Source: Galbula dea
Lineage: Eukaryota > Chordata > Aves > Piciformes > Galbulidae
Assembly: GCA_013399015.1 (NCBI GenBank)
Contig: VWZX01009982.1
Coordinates: 273,049 to 337,048, forward strand
Direction: 5' to 3'
DNA length: 64,000 nucleotides
The notes under the pieces are model-generated. The model worked only from the letters and a program-made list of their open reading frames with translations. It was not told the origin of the DNA and did no database searches. Made by a program: the position numbers and the translations under genes. Shown here piece after piece: positions 37,606 to 49,031 of the stretch (its first letter is position 1; each line of letters opens with the position of its first letter).

Positions 37606-40600
37606 AATAAAGTACAATTTACTACAATTTCTAAAAAAGGATACATCACTGGGATCTAAGACATCTGCTATTTTTTCAGGTTGGAGCTTTACTTGCAGTT
37701 TGCAAATTAAAATGAGCTTTCTCAATAAAAGCTAAAGGTAGTAAAGAAAGTAAAGAAGAAAGTTACAGCCATCACACAAACTTCTCTAAAGCCTATTGAG
37801 TGACACCTTAAATGTCAGTCTTTTGACAGTAGTATGGCAAAATTAGTAAGATCACTTTCCAGGCATCTCATCTGTACAGCAGGATGCAAAGTCAATAAAA
37901 GAAATTAGTGCTGCACAAGAGCATCTCTGTTCTGACTCTCCAAAGTGCATAGTGGAAATCTTGTGGGGAAACTTGTATAAAAACACATGTTAGTTGCCCA
38001 CCTAGTACTGTTAATCTAACTATGCATGTTATATACAGCACAGGGACACAATCAATTTCTTCAGGCATCTTCTCCCACTTTGCATTAGCTTGTTAGCCAT
38101 AAAACAAGATTATGTCAGAGCTGTATTAATGCTTTTACTTGCCTCTGTGTCAGTGTTCAAAGAAAAGATGGAACAGAACAAGTCAGAACAACAATGTAAC
38201 CCTCCTACCTCTCTTTTTGAAGGTACTCTACAAAATTTACCTCAGAAAGAACATCACCTTCATTTGCAACAGCATAACCAATGGGAGTTGGGTTTGTTTT
38301 CTTTCAATTTACTTTTGCAGACACACTACTTCCAATGTGTGGCCCAGCTCTTTAGAAGGAAAAAAAAATTGGTTAAGTATGCCAGAGCTGTCCCCTCAAT
38401 GGCAAAGGAACAAGGAGAGCTGGAGAGTAGCAATCATGGTAAAAATTCCATTCAAGGTCCCTATATGCATGCCCACTGGTCTCCACGAAACACCAAACAA
38501 ACAGACTGGAATTCATTCAACTCCAGCTTCAGAAGCCTTTCAATACCTATAATTACTCCCAAAGGACTAATGAGGAAGCTGGTTCTCCATCCCACAAGAT
38601 ACTGACAATCAGAAAGCAAGACACTTGGTACTATGCAGCAGAAGCAGCTCACCCTTAAAGTACTGGAAAAGGTAGTGAAGGAAGTGCATTTCTAATGAAT
38701 TCAAGATTTCCAACAATTTTATCCCACAGCAGAGAAGCATTCATCTGCTCTTTCTTCTCAGACTGTCCTATTTTTAAACCCTCTGTTCCACAGGATGGTT
38801 CTATTTATACATCACAAAACACAAAAGGACCTCTGAAACAAATGGGATGTGAGACAAAGAACAAGGGAGAAGTCTCTGTCGCATAAGAATGGCTCCGAGT
38901 TTCGGCAACTTTCTCTGTTCAGACAAGTTCCATCCTTTCAATTCCCTCCCAACTCATCAAAATGGAGTTTCAGACTTGGACAAGACAGACTTGCAGGAGA
39001 ATGTGAGTAAACTTGTTTGCAAGGCAACAATTATGCTTGATCCTCAGGAAAACCAACCAAGATGCAAAATCCTTCATTTTTAACAAAATTCTGGATGTTC
39101 TTCCCCTTCCAAAGAAGATATCACATCTATGCACAAAGACACATTGCAGGAGTGGTTCTTTTTTTGAAATGCACTGTAAGTATTGGAATTCTTGAACTTC
39201 AGACATATGATAAAAAGTTGCAAACCAGCATTTCTAAAATCTTATGCATCATGACTCCAAAGAAATCACTTCCCAAACTCAATTATTCTAGTAATAATTC
39301 ATGGTCCACTCTTAAAAGTGTTTTATTACAGAATTCTTCATTACTTATCCTTGATCATCATCTTAAGTTCTTATTTCAAAAAGCAACAAAAATAAAGGTA
39401 AGTTGCTTCCTGGACTTCTCAAATATTTTTCTGAACAGCAAGGCTGGTCAAATTACACTTCAAATATCATGACAACTCTTCTGAAATTCTTTCTAAATAT
39501 ATTACCTGCCACACTTTGGAAAGCAAAAGAGTTTTCTCCAACAGATGTTCAAACAAAAAAATTAAATTAAAATGCTAGGATCTCATTCTGTATACGGCAG
39601 GCTTTGAGTTCCCTCCTGATTTTTCGTTTAAAATCCATAACTTATGTGCAAAACAGTTCTGAGAACCATTTCTATGTCATGGATTATTAAACTGAACGAA
39701 AAGGAAGAATACATTTAAAATGTAAAAGAAAGCTGCAACTCAGTGAAAATCATCCGTTAACCCCAGCCAGCATTTATTTTTACTAGACTGTCACTAAAAT
39801 CCTAAGAAAACAAGGTCACTTCTGACTACAAAAGGAGATAATTGTAGTTATTTCTATAGATGCCAGCATCCCTTTTTGTTGCACTGCTTTCCCGTTTTCT
39901 AGAATGTCAGTTTTAACACTAAGGAGAAGGTAAGCAAAAGAAAGCAGAAGTAAAACCACCACCACCAATACTAAACACGAGAGATGACCATTTTATTTTA
40001 TTTTATGATGTGTGTTTGTTTAGGCAAATTGCACTGAAACAGAGAAAGAAATAGGTAGGTACTATTTCTAATGTCATCTGTCATCACCCTTTAAAATTCA
40101 AATATTTTAACATATATACATATGTGTATTTATATAAACATATGTATGTATACCAAATATAGAGTGATGATAGGATCACTTATCATAATTATCCAAAACA
40201 TCCCATAAAAGTGTTCAAATATTTTATCATAAAACATTACAAAAAATCAGTCACTAGAAAATTGCAATAAATAACTTTCATTCCTAATTATAAGAACCAC
40301 CCAGAATTAGTTCAGAACTCACACCAATGTGTTTCTTTTAAGAATAAAAGGCTGTAGTATACATTAAAACAATAAACAACAGCAAAAGTCCCCAGGTAAG
40401 TTTTTAAAGAACCTTAGTTTTCTAACATCCAGCATATGGACACTGCATTGTCATTTGACTTCTATTTTAGGTGTCTCCAGAGACACTGCTTCATCCTGGC
40501 CTAGGATGCAATCAGGTTACTGAAATTCTGAATCTCAGAAGCATTTCAAGTCAAGGCACAAAATCATCCTGCAGGACAATCACCTACCTGCAGGTATCTT

Positions 40601-40774
40601 CACTAAACCCTGTTCATGGACTTGGCAAACTGAAGTCAGAACTGAGTACTACAGATCCTGCTACTAACTCTGCCATTGATAAACAGCGTATCTAACCCAC
40701 AAAAGTGGAAAAATACAAAAGTGGCAGCCATGACTCAGAACAATCTGGACGCTGTAGATAAGAATGGAGGAACA

Positions 40775-40855
40775 ACTAAACCAACCAACCAAAGAAAAAC
40801 CCAACCCACAAACAAACCAAAAACCAAACAACAAAAAACCACACACACAAAAGAA
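40775..40855 (+). repeat. A/C-rich low-complexity tract
   Basis: ACTAAACCAACCAACC then AACCCAACCCACAAACAAAC and CACACACAC. Same class as 8784-8880. Confidence 0.85.
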
Positions 40856-42866
40856 GGGGCAGTGATCAAGGTGTTAACCAGAACAGCTTCTGTTAATCGT
40901 AAGAAGCAAATATTGCAAAACAAGCACAGCAAGGGCCACAATCTGTGTGCCAAGCACGTAAGAATTATCCTCAAAACCCCACAAAATTAAGCCTGTAGGA
41001 ATGATAAAGTATTAGGAATCAGCTCATGGCATTAAGCACACCACCATCAAGATGTGATGTTTAAACTAATCCATTCTCAGTCTACCAGTCACAAATTACA
41101 ATTTATAGCTATCTGATTACAAAAAGCAGCTGTTCCACCAAAATCATGAAAAATCAATGGCCTAATGACAAGGAGCACTGCATGCTCTGTGTTTGATCTA
41201 CATTAGTTCCCCAGCTAGTAGTCCTCACACTGTAAATCCAGTGCAAGAATATCTTCCTGAGCACAGGGAAAAATACCAGCAATGACTTGCTGTAGTCTCT
41301 TTAACAGGAGAGTTGCACGCCTCTTGGCTGCTAGATACATGATGGGGGGACAACTTCCTGACTTCTGATGTGCCTGTAATACATTGCTTACAGTCAGCCC
41401 CTATTTATAATAAACCTTGTTGTACTTTATGAAACTTCATTTTAAACCAGTTGCAGCTCTCAGCATATTATTTAGAAGCTGTAGAAGAAGCTGTTCTTTT
41501 CTGACATGATCACAAGCCTTTCAATTTGGATATTGAAAAAGCTAAACTCTCTAGCAAAATGGCTGGAAGTAGCAACTGCTTAGGAGTTTGAAACTTCCTC
41601 TAGATTTCTCCAGCGCTTCACCAGATAAAGAAGGACCAACAGAAGGCTATCTGAAGCAAACCAAAACTTCCTTCCACTTGAGAAGAAAAAAAAAAAAACA
41701 AACAGGAAAAAAAAGGCAAAATATTTACAGGAGCTCATCTCCTCTTAAGTATATCAAGAATAACTGGACACAAGTGAGACACCCAGAAATACTCAGAACA
41801 CATCCTAACACCGCCAGTGTCATCCTCCTTTATGTCAGGCTTCCCAAGGGCTGAGCAAGCTCCCAGGCACAAAATGGTTAGAGGGAAGAAGGGAAACAGA
41901 GGCCAGAAGCAACTTTAAACTGACACAGCTGTAATAACAAAGGCACACAAGCTTAGACCACAGAAAACTTTTATTCTAAAGAAAACACTAGTTTAAAGAG
42001 GTTTACTTTTTTCTTCGTGAAGATTATATCATCAGAATTTCCTGCTTTCACATTTTTTTTCTTTTCACACAGGAAAGATTTTAAAAAGGAATGTGAAAAA
42101 GGTGCATAAATATGAATACTGCTGGATTACAAAAGCCCATTGTTGGAGTCCACACTGGAAATATTTAAAAGTTTACCCAAAGATGCTTTGTTAAATGATT
42201 AGCATTTTACCTCTTGGGAAAAATTCCCTGTGAAATGAAACAACTTTCTAGAGGTCTGTAATTCCCAGAGGTATAATTGTCTAAAAAAAACTAGAAATCT
42301 TCATATTTTGAAAACCTTTTGTAGGTTTTTGGAGTTTTCTTAAGGGATAAGGATGTTCCTCTTTCAGAATGCAGTTGCAAGTAACTTAGGAGTCACTTTT
42401 CTAAAGCACCCTTTCCTCTGCCATCTCCACTACCTTTCCACAACAGGTGAGAGTCATATGCAGCATATGCTTTCCACAAACAGGGCAGTTATCAAAGTCA
42501 CTCGATATTTTAATGTGCTGGAGGCTCTTGCAGATTAAGGCCAAGGACAGACATCAGGGTGAGGAACACTATATGCAGACAATTTTATCATGTTGAAATA
42601 CACAAACCAGCTGAAACTTAAGATCTTTTATCTAATGCACAAATAATCTTCCCATAAAAATTATCTAAAGTCTGGTCCTTCATATGTAAAACTGTGCTTG
42701 AGTGGTGAAAGCAAAGGATGTACCATTACTGCAACATCCCCCACTGTGTTACACACCTGTTGTCTGTTCAGATACATAGCTGTAAACAAGCATTTTCCTA
42801 GCACACCTTTTTCACTAAGATATCATTTCCATGCTGTTTCTGAAGGTTTCAGCTGTGCTTAAGGGG

Positions 42867-42886
42867 AAAAAAAAAAAAAAAAAAAA
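42867..42886 (+). repeat. Poly(A)20
   Basis: Twenty consecutive A between GGGG and GGC. It has no element body on its left that I can recognise. Confidence 0.9.
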
Positions 42887-44779
42887 GGCAAACAAAAGAG
42901 ATCTTCCAAAACCCTGCAGGGACTACTTCTTCCCAAACCAATTTCAAATACTACCTCCAACCTGCCTTTTCAACTAGCCACTGCTGCTCATTTAGCATCA
43001 GGCCTTGCTCCCACCCAGTCCCTCTTAAAAGGGAGCATTGTCAGCATCTGCAAATCCCTTCACTGTTCTCCTATCCCTCCCTACACTACCTTGCTGATGC
43101 CTTAGAAAAAACCTAGCACAAGTACAGTTTTTTAGCAAGACAGACTTGTTTCACTGTTCCTGGGTACTCCCTTCTATTCATGACCCCTTATTTTGTTTTA
43201 AACTTGTTCCAGGTTTCCTCAGTGCTTAACAGAACAGCTCTCATTATGGCTCTTTTACTCTTAAAGATCTCCCTTTTGTCCTCTACTTAAGGGCACAAAC
43301 AAGACAGTCAGGGACCACTTAATATCCTAATTACCTTTTCAAAAGAAAATATTCAATAGTAAATATCCCTCCTAAAGGTTTGCATACAATATTTATAGTG
43401 AGCATACGCATACAGAAAATAGTTTACCTGGATATATTTCAAAGCAATGGAGTGCAGTTAAGCAAACCAACATATGAAAGTGACCCAATAGAAGTGATAC
43501 ACAGCAGAAGAGGAACCACCAAAAACCAGAAGAATGACCTCAGCTACTACAGCACAAGTGTGAAACCCATGGAGTGCTGGAGAAGAAATGCCATCTATTA
43601 GCTTTATGTTAAACGACTGTGTCTTTAAAGAGACAGTCATTCAAGATAAAAACCTTTCCTTTTCATAAAACCAGAACACCATAAATACACTGTTGGACTG
43701 TGGATGAAAAGCTCTATTAACTGATTACAAGTTAGTTTGTGTATGGGAAGAGAAAACAACAATAAAGTTGTGAGGATAAAAAGTATTATCACAGCTTTAC
43801 ATGCTTGCCAGAGCCTATCCTCCTACATTAAAATTCCTAGTAAGCTAGACTAAATCCTTACAAAGGAAAAACATCAACAAGCGACACGAGATGAAGATGT
43901 TTAGTAAAATTCTTCATACAAAGAACATAATTCTTGTCTCGGTATGTCAAAAATCACTTTAAGCAAAAAACAAGACTTAATGTATTAATTCCTATTAATG
44001 CTACTGTTAATATACCACAGTGATTAAAGAGAATCTCTACAATGAAGATGAGGTGGTTGCATATTAATTAAGTGCTCGTTAAAGACAGACAACTTTTTCC
44101 ATATCCCCATTAAAAGCATTCTGGAATATCACAAAAAATTATCTCTGTATTCACTAAGCATTTCAGTCATCTTATTGATTTCAATAAGCTCAGCAAAATA
44201 TTCTATTTAATGTAGCTGATTATTGTTAGGAAAATGCTGGTCATCCTATGGAACTGGAGTCACAGAGAGCACAGTAAGCTTGTACAATTAGAAACAACGA
44301 GCTATAATTTAGAAATAAGCAATACTTCAGATAGGATGACCTCTTATAAAACACAGACATCTAACTATTATAGTTCAATAAACTAATAAATTAGGTGTCC
44401 AGAAGGGTTGTAGAGGATCATCCTCAACAGAAGTTAAAGAGTACGGAGAGGATGAGGTTTAGCTGCTATGGAAAGAACAGCACCAGGAAAGTGCATGCAG
44501 ATGGCAGGTGCTCTGGGTGCTCAGGTCCCTGGTTTCAACACCTGAGCAAGGCTAGGCATATCCCAGGGATACACCAGGAAGGCCTATGAGGCTCTACCAT
44601 TTATAAAATTGTTTTCAGGAAACCGTATTTTACATAAAAATACGGTCTAGTATCTCTATACAATGACACACATTTTTGGGTTGGTTCTTTTGCTAAGGCA
44701 GAAACAGAGGAATCAGATATTTCCTTCCTCATGAACTGAAGTAAAAGAAATTTTACTTTAGCAGACTAGAACTGTATTC

Positions 44780-45436
44780 ATCATCATGGCTAGGTTTCAC
44801 GAACAAAGATTTGGGAAGGGCTCTACCCACACTTGTTGCAAGCACGTTGGTGGCTAAAAAGGCCAATACGAGACAGGCATGTACGGTTGCAAAAGGAACA
44901 GCAGAAAGACTCCTTAGATGGTGTGTTCAGCAAGGCATGATTCTTTCTGCATTGCCTTTTCTCCTCAAGGGTGATCCTGAGTGCTTTCTCAAAAGCATCC
45001 ACAGGGTTATAGATGGTGTGTCTCCAGGCCTCCCTCTTGGAGGCCAGAGTAGACCAGTTATGATGATCAATATGGCCAAAGCTGAGATGTTGTTTCAGGG
45101 AGTCCTTGTATCTTCTCTTTGGGGCTCCTCTCTTGCGGCAGCCGGTGACAAGTTCACCATAAAGCAAGATCTTAGAGAGGCGGTGGTCCTTCATCCTTGA
45201 GACATGCCCTGCCTATCGCAGCTGTGATTTCAGTAACATGGCCTCAATACTTGTGACTGTTGCTTGTTCTAGAACAGATGTATTGGTCATATAATCTGAC
45301 CAGTGGATGTTTAGGATTGTGCAGAGACAGCGTTGATGGAAGCATTCTAGGAGAAGCAGGTGGTGGCGATAGATGATCCATGATTCAGATCCGTATAAGA
45401 GAGTAGACAGCACTAACAAGGCGTCAATCAGGGCCC
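44780..45436 (-). mobile_element. Non-CR1 LINE: reverse-transcriptase C-terminus with CCHC finger
   Basis: The minus strand encodes one continuous frame of about 200 residues, from 45436 down to 44823, broken only by a TAG at 45213-45215 where a conserved tryptophan (TGG) is expected. Landmarks in order are STLLYGSESW (end of the RT domain), CFHQRCLCTILNIHWSDY, LLLKSQLR, then AGHVSRMKDHRL, LLYGELVTG, RGAPKRRYKDSLK and a terminal C-x2-C-x12-H-x3-C finger (CSFCNRTCLSRIGLFSHQRA, then C). This layout belongs to non-LTR retrotransposons common in fish, reptiles, corals and flatworms, not to CR1. RTE/RTE-X-like is my best guess for the clade. The 3' end carries a (TGA)n-like tail (ATGATGATGA, about 44779-44789). 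The 5' end is lost where the LTR begins. Confidence 0.85.
45213..45215 (-). other. Nonsense codon inside the LINE frame
   Basis: TAG interrupts the frame between LLLKSQLR and AGHVSRM. It is the only stop in about 610 nt, so the copy has decayed little for its rarity in birds. Confidence 0.8.
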
Positions 45437-45661
45437 TGATAGAATGGAATATGGCCTTCGCGTAAGCCTATTGTGTAAACTCATGACACCTGGAATAAGC
45501 AAAACCCCTTTTGTTAAGCTGGTTATCTACCCTGTGATAAGGTAAACAAATGCCCTTGAAGACCACTTAAGGATGGTGACGCATATAGATGACTTCTTGG
45601 AAACTGTATAATTATTAACAAGTGTCTTTGAAAATAACGTAAATCATGTATGTACATCTAG

Positions 45662-45668
45662 TATATAA
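45662..45668 (+). promoter_or_regulatory. LTR TATA box (TATATAA)
   Basis: TATATAA lies about 70 bp before the ATTAAA signal, the expected place for a short-R LTR promoter. Confidence 0.5.
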
Positions 45669-45738
45669 GAGGTGTGTGCAACTAACAGAGTTACACACAA
45701 TTTTGGAGGAATGATCCCCTGTGTGTTTCCAGTGCTGC

Positions 45739-45780
45739 ATTAAAAGAGTACCTGCTCAATAACATTTCGGTGTTATTGAG
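45739..45780 (+). terminator. LTR polyadenylation signal with perfect hairpin
   Basis: ATTAAA (45739-45744) is followed by CTCAATAACA / TGTTATTGAG (45755-45764 and 45771-45780), a perfect 10-bp stem with a TTTCGG loop. A hairpin next to the polyadenylation signal is known from several retroviral R/U5 regions. Confidence 0.6.
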
Positions 45781-45835
45781 TTTCTTTAACTGAACACCAA
45801 GCCCAGCTGCACCTCGCCTGCCACTTCGGTGAGCA

Positions 45836-47589
45836 GTGTTAGAAAGCAAGGAGGTTTGGAGGTTCATTTTCTTCAAATCATTCTAGATCCTTCTTCTTAA
45901 GAACCATCTAAACAATATGTAAAGTCTTCCTAGTTCACCACTCATCTTCACTAGGATTCCTCATGACTCTGGTTTTACTAATGCTTTTTCCTACATAACA
46001 CAATGTCTAGTCACCTCCTGTATACACATAACATATTCGAAACACACACACAAAACACCTAATGCTGAGAACTACAAAAAATCCAACCAAAAACATTAAA
46101 ACAAAGCATTTTAAGACATGAAAACAAAGGTTTGTCCCCATCTTTCAGTGACTCGAAATCTGTTATATATTTATTAGATGGGAATACAGCTCACATTTTC
46201 AGTTTCAATCTAATCTTCCTTACTGAGACAGGAATTTCATGATTTACCACTAAGTAAGCTAAGATACAGCTGCATAAATTCCCTGTGTATCTTCCAAGAC
46301 AAAGTGTTACCACCTAGCATGAAAAGTCAGACAGTTTGCTACTAAAAGTGTAGAACTGATGAAAAATACCACATCAAGACTGTTTCTCTGTACATTAAAC
46401 TAGCAGAGTTTCCACTGTGATGGCTAATTTAAAGGTTACAAAGAAGAAGGTATTAATCAGCTACCTCTAACTTGTATTTCCTGTGCATTGAACTTACCCA
46501 GTTTCAACAAAGAGAAATGTTCTGCTCATCATTTATGCATCTGAAGCATTTTGCTCTATATAAAGCTGCCATTTTGCCAGCTCAGGCATCACCTGCTAAA
46601 CTGCCCATCTTGCTTTGTGTTATGAAAAACAGGAACAGGCATGCTTTTATAAGGCACAGAGCCAAACTGAGTAATATCTTACGATTTCTATGATTACAGA
46701 AAACACAAACTTGCCAAGATGCATGTAGTAAGAAAAGTAAATTTATTTCTATTTCCATTTTAAAAACATATGTCTTACGAGAAGTAGCTACAAACTCATC
46801 ATATTTGATTTCCTGAAAATACATCAACATCTATTTAATAATACAAAGAGCATCCCATAACAAACTCAGGGCAAATACAGTGTATTCTTAATTCCTTACA
46901 TGCAGGTATTTAAAAAAAAAAAATGCTGAAGCAAACTGATAGTGGGGACAAAAAGAAGTAAAGAAAGAACCCCAGTGTTTAGCATTCATTATCATCATGC
47001 AGTTGAAAGGGCAGCACTAAAAAATCTTCTCACCATCAAGAATTTGTTTTTAATAGGGGCTTCACTATTTTTTCCTTATAATTTAACACTAAACTTTATT
47101 TAATTGATGCTTACAAAATGTAAAGCACCAACTATAGTGATATCAACCACTGTTATATTCCTCATTAAATATCCATAACAGCATAAGGCTGTTAATACTA
47201 CTCCTGCCAGTTAAAGCAATGAGTAATTCCAGTTCTTCTAACACAGTAATAGGAAACTTGAGAACACTGACTACAGAAAAGCAAAGAGCTGTGAAGGAGA
47301 ACAAGTGTCTTCAGAACATGCATTCAGGTCTCCAATACCATACCACATCAACACAGAAAACCACGGTTTCTAGAAACCTGTGTCCCTGTGGTGTGAGTAA
47401 TGCAGGGGGAAAGAACCAGCCCTGCAAATAGTCAACCTCCAAAGCCCACATACAGAACACTGAAGAGACAAGACTAATTATTCCTCATATAGTCAGTCAC
47501 CCGATATCACTTGCACTTCCAGAGATATGTATATAGCAACTCAATGATTTCCCATAGTTGGAGAACCAAAATATATTACAGAATTAAAC
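45836..47589. other. No supported feature
   Basis: Unique AT-rich sequence. It does not look like the missing 5' part of the LINE at 44780-45436. An A-rich run lies at 46911-46923. Confidence 0.4.
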
Positions 47590-47825
47590 AGAATCACAGA
47601 ATGTTAGGAGTTGGAAGGGACCTCGAAAGATCATCTAGTCCAACCCCCCTGCCACAGCAGGATTCCCTAGACCAAGTAACACAGAAGCGCGTCCAGATGG
47701 GTTTTGAATACCTCCATAGAAGGAGACTCCGCAACCTCTGTGGGCAGTCTGTTCCAGCGCTCTGGCACCTGAACTGGGAAAAAATTTCTAAGGGTCAGGG
47801 GTTTTTTTTTCAATTCTGTACTTTG
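47590..47825 (-). mobile_element. CR1 LINE 3' end
   Basis: AGAATCACAGAATGTTAGGA, GGACCTCGAAAGATCATCTA and GTCCAACCCCCCTGCC are the reversed CR1 tail. Minus-strand text gives PERWNRLPTEVAESPSMEVF, the CR1 C-terminus. Highly similar to the copies at 55115 and 59561, so the same subfamily. Confidence 0.93.
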
Positions 47826-49031
47826 CCAAAACACTTCAGGATTTGGCATCTACTATGATGGCAGAAATTTATCTCAGTCAATCCAACTTTGACTTCAGAT
47901 CAAATCTTCTCAAAAGTGACTCAGGAACCAACATTTCTTTGTAATTGAAATTGATCTCTATAGCATGCACAATTATTTTAATGGGTTTTGCATGGGTATT
48001 GTCTAGAGTTATTCTTCCAGACTCACACAAATTATGCCAGCATGACTTTCTTGGTCATTTCACAGTATGTGCTTTTTACCAGCATCCTGTTTCCCAACTT
48101 TTATTTTTCTTAAATGACACTAGAGCTCATAAAACCATCGTTCCCTTAGTTTTATTATTCTCCAGCTTCATATGTTAAACAGATAACAACTGCTTTAGAA
48201 ATCTAACAGGCTTCATTATGTTTTGCTTACATTCTGACTCCTCATAGTCATAAGATTTCCATCATCTTACATGTTCCTGCTCCTCCAACATCTTGAACTT
48301 CTAAAACATGTCAGAAGAGTCTAGACAAAGGTGGTTCACACTTATGTTCACATCTACTGACATCACTACTGTTCAACCATCACATATACATGCCTACAGG
48401 AACAGATGCACACAATGGACAAGATGACACTCTTTTGAGTCCACATATAGTACTTTCTGCCCTCTTTTAGTCTAGAAGGGATCAAGCTCCTTATATATAA
48501 GAAAATATGATCCAGACAACTCAATCTGCTCAGAAATCCACCATAACCACAAAATTTATCACTTCTGACTCTGCATTGAATAGTAAAGATAAAAACCAAA
48601 GGACAAGAGACTACACTGGTTCCATTGTTTCTTATCTTCCACGATTCTTTATTAAACTCCACATTTTTATGATAATCAGCTTTACAGAAGTATTTCCCTT
48701 GAGTCAACTTGTTTACAGCCATAAAACCACTGTGTAATTAGCCTAAAAGTTACAAGTTACAAAACCCTGTAATTGGACTCTACTTCCTTATCCCTTTCTT
48801 ATCAGAACAAACATCTCCCTTCTGAACAGACACTTCAGAAAAATATTGAAGTAGTAAATCCACTGCATGTGATTGAAAAAGATGCACGTACAGAACATCA
48901 ACCACATGCTGTTGAAGCTGGAAAGTAAGAACTAAGGATGTAAAAAAACAGTTATCAGAGGGTAGGAATAAATCACTTCTATTTGTCACATGATTTCCAG
49001 ATGATAACACAGGAAAAGTGTTAAAGCATTA
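47826..49031. other. No supported feature
   Basis: Unique AT-rich sequence. The 118-codon minus-strand ORF (48366-48722) has no recognisable motif. Confidence 0.4.

Larger units (their letters stand above)
37606..44779. other. Long stretch with no gene; simple repeats only
   Basis: ORFs at 38090-38605 (171 codons, plus), 38139-38552, 39062-39472 and others overlap in several frames and have no recognisable domain. The 171-codon ORF is the longest non-repeat ORF in the window, but it has no motif, no splice context and ordinary composition. An AT-alternating patch lies at 40107-40155. At 41280-41450 a TATTTATAATAAA motif hints at an old LTR but is not enough to call. 44395-44600 is GC-richer but unrecognised. 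Confidence 0.35.
45437..45835 (+). mobile_element. Second solo LTR-like element
   Basis: This about 400-bp segment has the order of a retroviral LTR: start TGATAGAATGG, TATATAA (45662-45668), ATTAAA (45739-45744) and a perfect 10-bp hairpin (45755-45780). Its likely end is TTCGGTGAGCA at 45835. No internal retroviral genes are nearby. The left border coincides with the truncated 5' end of the LINE at 44780-45436. No convincing target duplication was seen, so the borders are uncertain and the element may have recombined with the LINE. The family is not identified, though the U5 text (GGTGTTATTGAGTTTCTTTA) has the look of avian ERV LTRs. Confidence 0.65.

Noticed and set aside
38090..38605. 171-codon plus-strand ORF, the longest outside repeats
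   Set aside because: No recognisable motif, several overlapping long frames in the same area, no start context or splice structure. Probably chance.
41280..41450. Possible old LTR around TATTTATAATAAA
   Set aside because: No TG...CA ends, no target duplication and no U5-like hairpin were visible.
44811..45200. 129-codon plus-strand ORF
   Set aside because: It is antisense to the LINE reverse-transcriptase frame, which carries the recognisable motifs.
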